From: Eublepharis macularius
Lineage: Eukaryota; Chordata; Lepidosauria; Squamata; Eublepharidae
Length of the DNA: 64,000 nt
Direction: 5' to 3'
Assembly (NCBI RefSeq): GCF_028583425.1
Contig: NC_072795.1
Span: forward strand, 68,338,001-68,402,000
The stretch's first letter is position 1, and every line of letters starts with the position of its first letter. Positions 11,261 to 22,522 of this stretch are shown piece by piece. Below the pieces are notes generated by a model that was not told the origin of the DNA, made no database searches, and saw only the letters and a list, made by a program, of their open reading frames with translations. Position numbers and translations under genes: made by a program.

Positions 11261-12575
11261 TGCTTATTATATCTTGTAGTACACAGAGATATAGGGGAGT
11301 GAATATATTCTCATTTTAATAAGTTGGCACTTGGTTACCTAAAAATTGAATTAAAATTTATCTTAATTTTATTTGCCATTGCCTGCTATACTTGGTCCTT
11401 ATCTATAGGATTGTCTACATAGGTGTTACAGAGAAAAGTGCATCTCTGTCCTCCCATCTTGTTCATTTTGAAAGGATGGCTTCAAGTATTGAGACCAAGA
11501 AATCATAGAGGGGGTACGTGACTGGGAATTTCCCCCTGCAGGATATTCAAGGTCTTGAACTGACCAACTTTCCCTCCTCATTTCCTTTTCTCCCCTTCTT
11601 AAACTTGTGTTCAACTGACCTCAGTTCTGTGCCTCTCACAGGGAAATGTGTATATATCAAGTTTGTGTGTGAGGAAGGGGTGTATGTCTTTTTAAAGTAT
11701 TGCTTTTTTTGTTTCCCTGAGTATCCCCTACCCCATCTGTGGATGTCCCATTTACTGTCTTCCCACTACCAAGTGTGCTTTTAGGAGTGATGGGGAAAGT
11801 AAAGATTGCTATTACTAGATGAGAATTTGTGCTTCTTTTACGCAAAGTGCAGTGTAGGTGGCCCAGTGTGGAAGAGTAAATATAAATCAGACTTCCAAGA
11901 GTAAGAGCACAGCTGTTCTATTTCGAAGCACAGGTTCATCAGTTAAAGTATATAATTCAATCCAGTTCTTGTTTTAAAAACCGAAGTGAGGGAAAGCAGA
12001 GTAGGTGCTACTTGGCAGAGGCAGAATTCTGCCAGTCTCACCTTCTCTGAACTTAATTCCTGCCATCCAGAAGTAACATTCCTGAGTTAGTTGACTTAAT
12101 TTTATTACTTGTAGCATTCTCTCTCTCTCTCTTTATAGCCACATTATGGTTTCAATCTTTCTAGAGGAAAGATGCTAAATAAGTACAAATTAGGTAGCAG
12201 CAGGCAAAATAATAAAGCACCTTGACAGGATTGTTCTGTCCCTTAAATGTTTCCTGCTCATCTTTTCCAATTGTATGTATCTTATGAGGACTTTTTTGTG
12301 CCTAGCATCTGCAAACTCTGCTGCTAGCTGAAAAGCAAGCCTCACCTGCCTACCTAAAGCTGTGTTCTTTTGCTAGAGCAGCAAAGCTGTGATCTTTTAA
12401 AGGAGAACTCCTCAGTTGGATACAATTGCCATTGGTCTTTGTTCCCATTCCCATAAGGTATAGGCTACCTGTGTCACTCATATGGGTAATTCACAAACAA
12501 TCCATCAGTTGTATGCACTGGACAAGATCTTTGGTAATAGTTAAAACTCCGTGTGGCATGAAGATACCAGTTATC
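11261..12575. other. Intergenic 3' of CALHM2
   Basis: No gene recognised. It holds a short CT run at 12118-12132, and the minus-strand CALHM2 3' UTR should occupy its right end. Confidence 0.4.
12101..12106 (-). terminator. CALHM2: Candidate CALHM2 poly(A) signal
   Basis: AATAAA on the minus strand, 470 bases beyond the CALHM2 stop. It is a reasonable but unproven choice; weaker AT-rich hexamers are nearby. Confidence 0.35.
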
Positions 12576-12992
12576 TTAGGCAGCAAGGAAGACCATTTCC
12601 TGGTTATCAGGACCTGAGTTGCATCCCATCACACCTTTGGCCCATTTATGAAGACGGCTGTAGAGAGGGAAGCCTTTATTCTCCCGATAGATATAAACCC
12701 CAGTGATGGCATCCCACTGTGGCCTGGGCTGGACATCCTCCACGGTGTACTCCTGTACCAATTCCTTCTCTTCCTTATCTAAGTACACAAAACCAAAGAA
12801 TTTTTTCACATTGTTGGCAGCCATGACCTTAGAGTGAACCTCTGCAGTGCGATGGAAGAGTTTGGCCTCATTGGACCGGTATTGATCCCAGTAGTCCTCC
12901 TGTCGGTAGCTGAGTGGTGAACAGCAATGCTTCAGGCACTTGGTGAGGAATACCAGAATTGCAACTATAGCAAGGAGCATCCACCCAAAAAG
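12576..12992 (-). CDS. CALHM2: CALHM2 coding exon 2
   Basis: The acceptor ATTCTTCCTTTCAG leads into LFGWMLLAIVAILVFLTKCL, the fourth membrane helix, then the cytoplasmic tail ending EMVFLAA and a stop at 12576-12578. It is the same exon boundary as in CALHM1 and CALHM3. Confidence 0.95.
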   Translation of the reverse strand, partial: LFGWMLLAIVAILVFLTKCLKHCCSPLSYRQEDYWDQYRSNEAKLFHRTAEVHSKVMAANNVKKFFGFVYLDKEEKELVQEYTVEDVQPRPQWDAITGVYIYRENKGFPLYSRLHKWAKGVMGCNSGPDNQEMVFLAA

Positions 12993-14591
12993 CTGAAAGG
13001 AAGAATAATGTTAGTAACAGATCAGAGTTTATTTTTTTCACTGTAGTGCATTGAGCTGTGGTGCCTAACTGAACAGCCCACCTCTCTTTTATTCATTTAG
13101 AAGGAAGCTGGATTTACAATAGGCTCGAGGGAACCTGCACCTCAGTGTCTGGGAATGTCTGGATATTTCTGTTTCAGTTAAGCACTGTGAACATTTACTT
13201 TGGAAAACAGTCTGAATACTTTTTCACATTTGGTAAAGGGTTTTCTGGATTAGGAATCTATATTCTTGAGAATGATTGTCTGTTTTAAAAGCTAGCACAT
13301 CTCTTGACAAAGGCAAACATGCAGTATTTCCAAATTTCAAACTAACATCAACATCTCTATAGAAAAGAAACATCTGGACACTGTCCTACTTCCAACATGC
13401 ATTAACTTTAGAAAAGTAGTTTGGGGGCACATATGGGAGAAAGGTAAGTTAGAAATTATATAAATAAATCTAGGGATAGGCATGACATAGGTGCAAAGAT
13501 ATTTTTCCTGCCACCACTAGCATTTTAAAAATGTTATTTATAGCCCGCCTTTTGCACTGTGATTCAAGGTGGATTACACTGTGTAAGTCAATATGATCAA
13601 TGGCCGGGACTTTCAATAGATAATACAATAGGGTATGGATTTCAGAAATTTGAAAACAAGCTGAAATCCAATACAGAGCTGAAACAATGCTGAAACTAAA
13701 TATAAGCAAGTTAACATAGCATATTCAACAATAATAAAAGGAGGAGCATATTAACAATAATCGTGTGCCATTGAGTTGGAACTGACTCATGGGGTAACCC
13801 CCAGGACCAGGGTTTTGAAGGCAAGAGGTGGTTTGAGCAGAGGTGGTTTGCCACTGCCTCCCTCTGCATAACATCCCCAGTTTTCCTTGGTGGTCTACCG
13901 TTCAAGGAGTAAACAGGTCTAACCCTGTTTATCTTCCAAGTTCTGATGAGCATTATTCTACAGAGATAAATCCCCACAGTAAACAACCAGATCAACAAGT
14001 ACGCAGTATTCCTGTAATTCATATAAACAAGTAAATAAACCTTGATACCTGGGACTCATATTTTAATTGCCTTATAAATTCATCCTTAAATTTCGTCAAG
14101 TTTCCTGGCACATCATCACAAGGGAATCTGGCCATGATGTCAGCTCCGTAGCCCGGTGGAAATTTGTGCAAGGAGGCAGGATCCATGAATTCACTCAAGG
14201 CACAGACGTAGGCCTCTCCACGAAGCAGTGAGATCACTGACCATGTAACGGGAGCCACTGCAGCTCGCCCCATGACTGAGCCAAAGATTAAGCAGCTGGC
14301 TGCTGCTGAAAAGTTCTTGGTTCCTCGTCTGTGACACTCAGCTACCAGGTTCCAAGTGTGAGTGTTCCAGATGACACCAATAAGGAACAAGGCCAGGGCA
14401 GGTACACCTATGGCAGCCAATCCATAGATGTAGTTCCTGGCTGGGGAGCATGGGCAGTGGAATGCAACCATAGAGAAAATTTCTTGGCTTCCAACCGTGC
14501 CCAAGGCAATCAAGCCATTGAAAATCATGACATCTTTGCTCTTGAAGAATAGTGAGAGGAAGCGGAAGTTTTCTGCAATGAAAGCAGCCAT
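12576..14591 (-). CDS. CALHM2: CALHM2, calcium homeostasis modulator 2
   Basis: Large-pore, non-selective CALHM-family plasma-membrane channel subunit, complete in two exons (14591-14049 and 12992-12576), 319 residues against 323 in human. The start MAAFIAENFRFLSLFFKSKD matches human; an in-frame upstream ATG adding MDTENK is not conserved and was not used. Four membrane helices lie near residues 21-44, 54-75, 102-123 and 182-201. The paired extracellular cysteines are present: C46 and C48 (FHCPCSP), C130 and C158. An NLT sequon sits at 164. The cytoplasmic tail keeps PLSYRQEDYWDQYRSNE and PQWDAITGVYIYRENKG. The intron is 1056 bases, phase 0, after SQ. The gene is convergent with PDCD11, as in human. 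Confidence 0.96.
13527..13735 (-). repeat. LINE-like 3' tail repeat in the CALHM2 intron
   Basis: TTATTTATAGCCCGCC ... TTCAAGGTGGATTACACTGT ... AATCCAATACAGAGCTGAAA pairs along its length with 46256-46450. The pattern is the reversed 3' end of a squamate CR1/L2-type LINE. Confidence 0.5.
13754..13960 (-). repeat. 5S rRNA-derived SINE in the CALHM2 intron
   Basis: Read on the minus strand, AACAGGGTTAGACCTGTTTA followed by GACCACCAAGGAAAACTGGG and GGCAAACCACC corresponds to the 5S rRNA internal promoter region (GCTAAGCAGGGTCGGGCCTG ... GGATGGGAGACC) in degraded form. The tail is GTTCCAACTCAATGGCACAC. Better copies are at 22523 and 44066. Confidence 0.7.
14049..14591 (-). CDS. CALHM2: CALHM2 coding exon 1
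   Basis: 181 codons from ATG (14591-14589) to Gln, followed by donor GTATCA on the minus strand. It encodes helices 1-3 and the first extracellular cysteines. Confidence 0.95.
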
Positions 14592-16090
14592 CTTGTTTTC
14601 TGTGTCCAAGGAGAACTTTCAGCGTTTTGATGTGGAGCTCACAACAAGGAGCCTTGTTCTTATCTCTCATGGGCTGCAACAAGAGAATCATCACTAAGAC
14701 TTTGAAACGGAACATTTTCAAGATTGCCAGAGTTCAAGAGAGACACTATATCTACATCTCTTTAACAGATACACCAGCAGGGCTTATGTTTTACAATGAA
14801 TGCTAGTTTCTAGTATAAATTCAGTATGTACCTAATACTAGGAATTATTTGCTAATTAAACTCACTTGGTTGACACACTATTGTCCATCTAACCAAAAAA
14901 TAATCTCACATTTTTGATGGCATGTAATGAAAAATAATATTCTAAACGTGGTTAGTATTTTAGGAATGAAATATATGTGAAAAAAATGTGGGATGCTCTA
15001 TTCCAACACAAAAATGTGCTCTTTGAGTGGATGTACATGTTAAAGTTATTATTTCAAAGGAAGAGAGGCTTTGTCTAATTACCACTGAATTTTGCTTGTT
15101 TCCTTCTGTCAGTTTTGGAGAATGTATACTAATGCATAAGGTACCCTTCTGTTACTCTCAGCCATGCTACCTGTGGGCTCCATTGGTCATGGTGGAACAA
15201 AAGAGGGAACCAGGCATTCCTGAACCATAACCTCCCATTCTTTGTCTGATCTCTCCCCTTCTTACAAGAGAACAGTTAAGCTTGACTTACCTTCACCCAT
15301 CAGCTTGCCGCTAGGTCACAGACGTTCTTTGGAGTTTGTAATGAAGAAATTCAGTTGTTAGAATCAAGGGTACAGTAGTGCTAGTTTTGGTTTCTTTCTG
15401 CATCCAAATTTTTTACCTCCTTAGCTGTCTGAGATCTAGATATGAATTGCAATTTTGCTATGACTCCAGTTATAAGTTATTACTCTTACTCTCTGAACGT
15501 AACCATTATGGAAATATTAGTCTTATGTATTAGTCTGAATGGGCTGGGCTTAGTTAATAGCTCTTAGATGATGAACAATTATGAGGAATAAAAAGCTATT
15601 TCCTGACTACTGTGAACAAGGAAGATGTTAATCCTTAATGGTCACATTGCTGCATTACTAATTACATCTCTTTGACACAGCACATGACATTGCTTATGAT
15701 TTGCATGTATAACTTCACAATCATCTCCTACCTTCCCTAATACAAAGAACTGAATTACTCAAGGTGGGAAAGGCATTAGGAGAGATGCTGCCAGTAAAGG
15801 TTGCACCATTCCTGGTGTCAAAAATGCCATTTCAGATGCATGGAAGGCAGCAAAAAATCCCACTGTAGCTTTTCATGAGACTAAGAGTTTGTGAAAAAGG
15901 CAGACATGCTGTCCCTGGGCTATTTCCATACACAAGAAATGTTTTTCCAAATCTGATTGAAGGTTTATCTGTGTCCATCAAGAGCAAGTCAGGTCATGTG
16001 TCTGTGGAAGATCAGCATCAGGGCATGATGGACATAACCGTCCCTTGCACGCTGGCATCCCCTTGCAAATATCTGTAACTCATGTCCCAC
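14592..16090. other. CALHM2 upstream region
   Basis: It should contain the CALHM2 5' UTR and promoter. No TATA-like box or CpG island stands out, and a 5' non-coding exon cannot be placed from sequence alone. No repeats were recognised. Confidence 0.35.
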
Positions 16091-16094
16091 AGCT

Positions 16095-16230
16095 TATTAT
16101 CCATTCTTGTTCATCCCTCTGGGAACAAATGATACTGCTCGGCACAGTTTAAAAGGTATTAAAAGAGACGATGAGGCTCTAGGTAGAAAGCTGAAGGACT
16201 GGGAGCACAGGTTGTGTTCCTCCTTTGCTC
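16095..16230 (+). mobile_element. Fragment like a LINE ORF1 SGNH-esterase region
   Basis: The frame reads FIPLGTNDTARHSLKGIKRD then EALGRKLKDWEHRLCSS. The GTND string is block III of the SGNH/GDSL fold found in ORF1 of several vertebrate CR1-group LINEs, and the run of residues after it is typical of those copies. Only about 45 residues are recognisable; the rest of the open frame (to 16433) looks non-coding. Confidence 0.4.
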
Positions 16231-16488
16231 AGTGCCCCAAACTTGGCCAGGGTGCACTCAGCCTCTTGGCTCCCCCCTGCTCCAATTTCAGGCCATCTCC
16301 TGGAGTTGGGTGGCTTTCTGTGGGTCCTACCATCAGATCTTCTGCTTCTGCTTCTGATCCTTATAGCAGCCAAGCCAAGAAAGGGGAGCCTCCCAGCAAG
16401 TGTCATCAGCTACCCGCCTGCTTCCCTTCTTAGGAGCTCGACACTCTCTTTTTGCAATCACATCTCCTCACCAGGAGACCCTCGCCCT

Positions 16489-16991
16489 GGGGAAAAAATA
16501 GAGGGGCTAAGTTACAACCCCAAATGCAAAATATATTCCAAGAGAATATTTATTATAAATGTGCACAAAATACACCCATATTCATTGGAAACCAAGCCTT
16601 AGACTACAATAGCAAATGAAGAGCACTGTGTGAATGCAGTCCTGGGTTTGCTGCAACGTTTGTATTTTACCATACAATCCCAGAGTTTTATATAAGAGCA
16701 TTTCATTATCGCTTACTGAATGTGTGGGTGTGTCTGATTATAAATATTGTAAAATTGACCTCTGAGGAAGTCCTTAGGGCTGAAACGCATATGGTCTGTC
16801 TTTGTGTTGGTCATTGAACTGTACCATCATCTGTGTATGGAGAATGTTTTAGCAATTTTTAGCATACGCATGTAGCCTGCCATTCAGCCCTTACTTGTTT
16901 TTAACCTATATTTTGTACACATTTATAAAAAATATTCTCTTGGAATATATTTTACATTTTAGGTTGTAACTTGACCTCTCTATTTTTCCCC
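16489..16991. mobile_element. Element with about 84-bp inverted ends
   Basis: 16489-16572 (GGGGAAAAAATAGAGG ... GTGCACAAAATA) is the near-complement of 16908-16991. Between them lies CTCTGAGGAAGTCCTTAGGG then CTGAAACGC (16760-16788), which resembles the motif near the ends of Penelope-like elements. The 335-base interior has no coding frame. Family not settled. Confidence 0.5.
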
Positions 16992-17556
16992 CTGCTTGTT
17001 TGGGTTGAGTTTGTGGGGGTCTTCCCCCCACCCACTTTTTCTTCCTTGTTGGTTCTTGCTCTGGGTAAGCCACAGTGCCATGGGAAGAACCCTCTTTGAC
17101 GCTTACCTGCATGCCTGGCTTCCTATCCCTGCTCTGAGGCTGCGGCCCTCTGGAAGGGGAGGGAGAGGAGGCAGGGAGGTGGAGCATCAGCCCCTCTTCT
17201 CCTTGAAGGCCCTGGGCCTCATGCATGCCTGGGCATAGCAGCAGCCAGACTGGTGCCACTGCCAGCTTGCCTAGCCAGCCACTCCTCCAATGCACAAAAA
17301 TCCCAAAGATACCAATTTTCACTCTATTCCCCGCAGATAGTCCAAGAAAATACAGGACTGTTCAGGAGAAAACTGGACACCTGGCAACTCTACTGATGAA
17401 TCACATCAAATTAACAATCCAAGTAAACTGATGCCTTAGGGAAAAAATGGTTTCAAGTTTTTTTAAACCCACTTTCTCGATAACCGACTTTCAGTCCAGC
17501 AGGCGGGAGCTAATGATGGATAGTAAGAAGAGATGCAGCTTTTCAGTCAGCAAACT
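16992..17556. other. Unclassified GC-richer repeat
   Basis: Ends near 17395 in AAAACTGGACACCTGGCAAC, which resembles the end of the element at 57421-57998. No gene seen. Confidence 0.35.
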
Positions 17557-17700
17557 TAATTTAATTTATTAGATTTCTTGCCCACCCTCCCTGCAAGTGG
17601 GCTCAGGGAGGGTTACATTACAATACCATACAGTAATACAGTAAATTAAAACAACAATACACAAAAAAGATAAAACACACAATTTCATTGTTCCTATACA
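17557..17700 (-). repeat. LINE 3' tail (CR1/L2-like), reversed
   Basis: TTATTAGATTTCTTGCCCAC then GTGGGCTCAGGGAGGGTTAC is the reverse of the terminal GCCCTGAGCCC ... GGCGGGCAAGAAATCTAATA pattern of squamate LINE tails. Confidence 0.5.
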
Positions 17701-18514
17701 AAAGTTAAAACCTGGCCCCTAAAACCTACAAAAGTTAGGAGGACCTGGTTCCTTCAGTAGAGGGGAAAAAACCCTCCAAGAACAGCTAACCCCTGTTCTC
17801 CCAGTAATGACCTTTGCCACCCCTTTATAAATCCATAAGTAGAAAGATTCTCTTGTCCTGTAACTCTGATTTTCCTTAAAAGAATTTCTCAATGGTGTTC
17901 CTTTTACACCTATGTCATCTAATAATCCCAGTGTGACTCTTCTTGGCTAGTTCCCTGCACTTCCTGTAGTTAAAGGAAATTCTGTTTTCCTTTGTACTTT
18001 TGTCAATTTATATATTGTTTGCCAGGGTTAGTGCTCTTTTTTATTTTCTACATTGGGCAAGACATGTAGTTTTCAAAGGAAACTTTCTTGCTTTTTATAG
18101 CTTTCTTGACTGCTATTTTTAACCATTCTGGCATCCTTTGGGGGTTTGTTTATCTCTTATGTAGTCTACATTTTAAAGCCTCTATTACAGTTTTCAAATA
18201 AGCTTCATAGCTCAAATTTGCATTCTTCCTTGAAGTCCTCTTGGATCAGTCAGTATCTCTCAGCTCAGCAGGTTTGTTGTGAGAATACATTGGATGTGAG
18301 GAAACTATGTCCACTGCTGTAAGCTAATTCAAAGAAGACCAGGATTTTAAAAAATGTAAAAAACTAAGAAAATAGCCCCCTAGATTTGACGTTCATGACT
18401 ATATCCACTAACTTTCTTTCAAATAATCTTCTTGAGGTGGTGGTGGGGAAATCCTCTTTAAAAATTAAATTTGAATGTGTTTGCTTGGGGGGAGGTGGGA
18501 TTTTTCAATGGCTG

Positions 18515-19100
18515 CTGTATTTAATAGAATGATGTTCACTGTTTCCAAATAACGTGATATATGTCTTGCATCAAATTACGTTCCACCAGTTCAACTTTAA
18601 GATTAAGTCAGACTTCCAAAGAAGAAAGGTATGATGATGCGTAGTTTTCAGGGCCACTAGCAATGATCCACATATCCCTTTCTACTGTCAGCCATTATCA
18701 TTCAAAACCAATCTGAAACTGGAGCCTGCATTAAAACTGGGTTGTATCTATTTATTTACTTCATTTACATCCCACCTTTCACTCAGTGGGGTCCAATGTA
18801 TACTCTTATGATGGCTTTGATAGAGTGAAGTTCACTGTTTCCAAGTAAACTGGTGGCACATCTTGCATCAAAGTACAAGTACTTCCTTAAGATTATGTCA
18901 AACTTCCAAAGAAAGGTGTGGTAGCTACATGGTTATATGGTCCCTGGCAGTGTTTCACGTATATCCCTGTTTTCTACTGTTAGTCAAAAACAGTCTGAAC
19001 CTGGATCCTGCATTGAAATTGCTTTGTATTTATTTATTTACTTCATTTACACACTGTCTGTCTCCAAAAAGACGGGAAACTAAAAATTTCCCCCTCCTTC
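18515..19100. repeat. Imperfect tandem duplication, about 290 bp per copy
   Basis: Two successive copies (about 18515-18805 and 18811-19100) share GTTCACTGTTTCCAA, TTGCATCAAA, TTAAGATTA.GTCA.ACTTCC, a GGAGCCTGCATT/GGATCCTGCATT block and the SINE tail TTTATTTACTTCATTTAC. The offset is 296 at the left marker and 282 at the right, so small indels followed the duplication. Confidence 0.65.
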
Positions 19101-19228
19101 ATTTTCCTTCCTGAGGTATATGACTGGCCCAAGTTCACCAAGCAAGCTTGCATGGCAGAATGGGGATGTGAACCTGGGTCTCGTAAATCCTAATCTGATA
19201 CTCTAACCACTCTACCACACCAGTTGTT
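19020..19228 (-). repeat. tRNA-derived SINE
   Basis: Reversed copy. The head at 19205-19226 is the complement of the box A region (GTGGTAGAGTGGTTAGAG), box B lies in GAACCTGGGTCTCG, and the tail TTTATTTACTTCATTTAC is at 19033. Its tail is shared with the truncated copy at 18750-18800 by the local duplication. Confidence 0.7.
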
Positions 19229-19609
19229 ATTAGGGAATTCAGCCAATTACATAATTTTATTTTAGTTGATTAACCAATTAAGCAGCAGGTGGTTAATCAA
19301 TAACATGCAAATACGTTTATGTATTACAGAATTTTCAAAATGCCTCTTTGAAATAATGAAGAGTAAGAATGGAGACTGGGAAAGAATCAGAAAAAGTTGG
19401 GGAAATTGTGGGAAGTCCACCAATGCACCACAGTGTGGTGTGGGCGTGGGGGGTGGGTGGGGAAACCCACTTCTCAAGAACATCAGATCAGGAGCAGATA
19501 ATATGTGTGAAAATGGCTAAAGAAAGCCTTTCCCAAAAATGAAACTATGAAATAAATCTGGGAACTTTTCCATACAAATATCCCTTGCTTTTAGGGTTAC
19601 CATCCTCAA

Positions 19610-20035
19610 GATAGAGTTACCAGCTCCAAGTTGGGAAATTCCTGGAGATCTGGGGTGTGAAACCTGGAGAAACTTGGAGAAAGTGGGGTTTGGGGAGGGA
19701 AAGGACCTTGGCATGGCATAATTACATAGAACCCACCCCCCAAAATAGCCATTTTCTCCAGGTGAACTGATCTCTGTGGCCTGGAGACCAGTTGTAATTC
19801 CAGGAGATCTCCAGCCACTACCTGGAGGCTGGCAACCCTTGGCGTTCTCCTGGAATGAGAACTGATACCCAGGCTACAGAGCTCAGTTCCCCGGGAGGAA
19901 ATGCAGCTTCAGATGGTGGATCTAATGGCATCGCATCCCTGCCACTGATCCCCCTGCCCTCCCCTTACTCTGGCATCTCACACAGAGCCCTCAAATCTCC
20001 AAGAATTTTCCAAGCTGGAGTTGGCAAGCCTACTT
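19610..20035. repeat. Two head-to-head copies of an interspersed repeat
   Basis: 19610-19845 runs as CCAGCTCCAAGTTGGGAAAT ... CTACCTGGAGGCTGGCAACC; 19845-20035 is a second, opposite copy ending CCAAGCTGGAGTTGGCAAGC. Both belong to the family at 9428. Back-to-back copies suggest either nested insertion or one longer inverted-repeat element. Confidence 0.55.
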
Positions 20036-20902
20036 GCTTTAAATACAACCACTTCAAAGCTTAATTATTTTATTACAGCATCACTTTTTCTAACAAGATG
20101 TCATAACTTCTGATGCAGGCTTTTCACTTATAATTTTTTAACCATCTTAAAAAGTCTCTCAGGCTGAAGAGTTGTGAACCACCTCACCAACCACATCCTC
20201 CTTTTCTATTAAAAGGCCCACCTTCAGCTTTAGGAATGTGAGGCAAAGTGGATTCCTTTTTCTTCTTTTCTTCTTTTCTTCTTCTTTTTACACAGGATTC
20301 CTTAATCCTTAAAACAGAGGGCACTGCAGGTATTAATTAGGACCCCCTTTCCCTGGATCCTATAGAATTTGCCATGGGTTGATGAGAACACAGGAGACAA
20401 GGGTAACAAACACACTTAAGTTTATTAAATATGTAAGCATGACATTTAGTGCTTTTGACTCTAGTATGATAGATGACCGAAGTTACCAGAGTTAGGAGAT
20501 GCTGCAAGCTTCGTGCACCATCTTATATACTAATAGCCAAGTGGCAAAAATCTAATATTTAAATCCAGTGACTGGAGCCATGAATGGACAAGACAGATCT
20601 TTCTACACACCTGAAAAATGCCCAAAGGCTGCAAAACATTCTGAAAACTTGAAAAAAATTACATTTTAAAAAAACATGATAAAAGGAGTGCCTGTAGCTT
20701 TAGCCAGATGCCGTCAGTGGCTGTTGCTAGGCAACCTTAACAATTCAGACACAACAGTATTGCCAGCCTTCCAGCTTTGGTTTCTGCCAATAAAAGGCAG
20801 CAGGAGGAGGCAGGACCTTTTACAGGGTTGTTTTGGCCTTTGAGGGAGGACTCATTGGGGCCAGGCCCAGAAACAACTACAGTGTGAATCGATACCACAT
20901 GA
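20036..20902. other. Intergenic, nothing firm
   Basis: Holds a TTC-rich run at 20262-20287 and a minus-strand AATAAA at about 20420, with no recognisable gene. The string AAGACAGATCTTTCTACA at 20589 recurs from 8558. Confidence 0.3.
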
Positions 20903-20910
20903 CTTGCATG

Positions 20911-21274
20911 CAGGGTTTTCAGCGCTCCACCTGCGCGCACGCAAGCACGTGTGCAACAGCCTGCGTGGTGATGTCACACATGACATCATCACGGAAGCGT
21001 GCGCACCACCGCCGGCTCGATCGCTGCGGCGGGCAGCTGTGATGATGCGCGGGTGGCCTCCGAGCTCTCCGGCTTGGTTGCCTGCGCTGTCGTAGATGCC
21101 TGCCAGCGGCAGCTGCGCCCAGCTGGGGGCGTGTGCTCGTGGCGGCGTGGGAGGGATAGGAGGCTGCAGCTCTGTGGCGTGCGCTCCCGTCCCCCGTGCC
21201 TCCTCTGGCGCTCCCTCCGGCACCCCACGCCTGAGGCCACCGCCTACCTGGCCTCAATGGGCGCGCCAGCCCTG
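20911..21274. mobile_element. GC-rich hAT-type non-autonomous transposon
   Basis: The ends are CAGGGTTTTCAGCGCTCC and GGCGCGCCAGCCCTG, flanked by CTTGCATG (20903-20910) and CTCGCATG (21275-21282), a 7/8 match that fits the 8-bp target duplication of hAT elements. The 364-base interior is very GC- and CpG-rich. The long open frames on both strands here arise from GC content and are not genes. Confidence 0.75.
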
Positions 21275-21339
21275 CTCGCATGACACAAGTCTGGCTGCTA
21301 CTGTTCAACAGCAGCCCCCCCTCCCCCCCAAAAAAACCA

Positions 21340-21575
21340 GTGTAGTGCAGTGATTCGGATTTTAGAGTAGGATCCAAAAGACTCAGATTAAAATCACCAC
21401 TCTGTTGGAGAAGGTCACTGGGTGACTTTGATACAGTCACACACACACACAGACTAACCTACCTCACAGGGTTGTTGTGTGGATAAAATGGAGGCAAGGA
21501 GAATGATGTAAGCAGCTTTTGGTCCCCCTGGGGAGAAAGGCAGGGTATAAATGAAGTCACTTACTAAATATAGAT
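21340..21575 (+). repeat. tRNA-derived SINE
   Basis: AGTGCAGTGATTCGGATTTT (A-box region), CTAACCTACCTCACAGGGTT, GGATAAAATGG and the tail GGCAGGGTATAAATGAAGTC. An ACACACAC run sits in the body. Confidence 0.75.
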
Positions 21576-22490
21576 GAACATGGGGACAGATAAAAGGTAA
21601 GTTTTTCAGTGAGTTTGAAGGAAAGAAGGACATAGGGAAAAGTGAGCATATGGGGGTTGCCAGGAGGAGAGAAAATAGTGAAGTACTTTCACAAGTCCTT
21701 GCAGGTTCTCTACCATGCAACTAGGGCCAGTGCCAGGTTTTCTGGCGCCTGAGGCCAGGTACCTGCACCCGGGGGCATCTACAGGGGTGTTGCTGCCTCC
21801 ACGTGTAAGCGTGTGCGTGCACACACCCAGATGCATGATGACATCACTGCACGTGATTTCATCATGCAGGGCATGCCGCTGCAAGCCAGCCACCCCATTG
21901 GTGAGGTAGGCAGCTGGGATGGCGCGCGGGTGGCCTCTCACCCTCCTGCTCAGTTGCCCCACACTGCCCCAGCCGCCTGCCATGCCTGGCTGGCCCGTAG
22001 CTGTGTGTTGGTGGCGGCAGCGGCAGCAGCAGCAGCACAGGGCAATTGAGTGCGAGGACTGGGAGGCTGCCTGCTCAGTTGCCCCGTGCTGCTGCCACCA
22101 GCACGTGCTCCTGGCCCGGCACCCGCAGGCCAGGTGCGGCAGGCAGCCAGAGCAGCATACGGGAGTGGCTTCCCAGCCCTCCTGTTTAACCACCAGCGCT
22201 GCTGCCGCCAGCCCCACAGCATGCACCCCCGCCCCCGGTCAGCAATCGAGGCAGCTGCTGGCACCGCCTCAATGGATGCGCCAGCCCTGCATGCAACTGG
22301 ACCATAGGGGAGAGGCTGCCATGGGAGAGTGAGAAAGGTGGACAGGCTGCCACGGGGGAGTGCACATGGAGACAAGGAAAGGTGGGTGGGAAGGGTAGAA
22401 GAGAGCAGGAAAAGGGGGAGCGGCTATGGTGAGCAGGGAAGAGAAAGAGAACATGATGGTGGAAGGGAAATGAGATGCCCCCTACAAAGC
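21576..22490 (+). repeat. Purine-rich repeat split by a hAT insertion
   Basis: The block before 21714 (CATATGGGGGTTGCCAGGAG ... GTCCTTGCAGG) resumes after 22297 and ends in GGTGGAAGGGAAATGAGATG, paralleling 10891-11260. The insertion at 21722-22289 interrupts it. Confidence 0.55.
21722..22289. mobile_element. GC-rich hAT-type non-autonomous transposon, intact ends
   Basis: It is flanked by a perfect 8-bp duplication, CATGCAAC (21714-21721 and 22290-22297). The ends TAGGGCCAGTGCCA and TGCGCCAGCCCTG are imperfect inverted repeats. The right end GCCTCAATGGATGCGCCAGC is shared with the element ending at 21274, so the two are one family. 568 bases with GCAGCAGCAGCAGCA runs and no transposase; the 206-residue open frame on the minus strand is chance. 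Confidence 0.82.
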
Positions 22491-22522
22491 AGGCCTCCAT
22501 TGTATATTCTAATAGCTAAGCA

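Noticed and set aside
14592-14609. Upstream in-frame ATG for CALHM2 (adds MDTENK)
   Set aside because: The family begins at MAA(L/F)IAENFRFLS; the extra residues are not conserved.
20852-22375. Long overlapping open frames on both strands (up to 206 residues)
   Set aside because: They coincide with two GC-rich hAT elements and have low-complexity Ala/Pro/Arg/Cys composition; stop codons are simply rare at this GC content.
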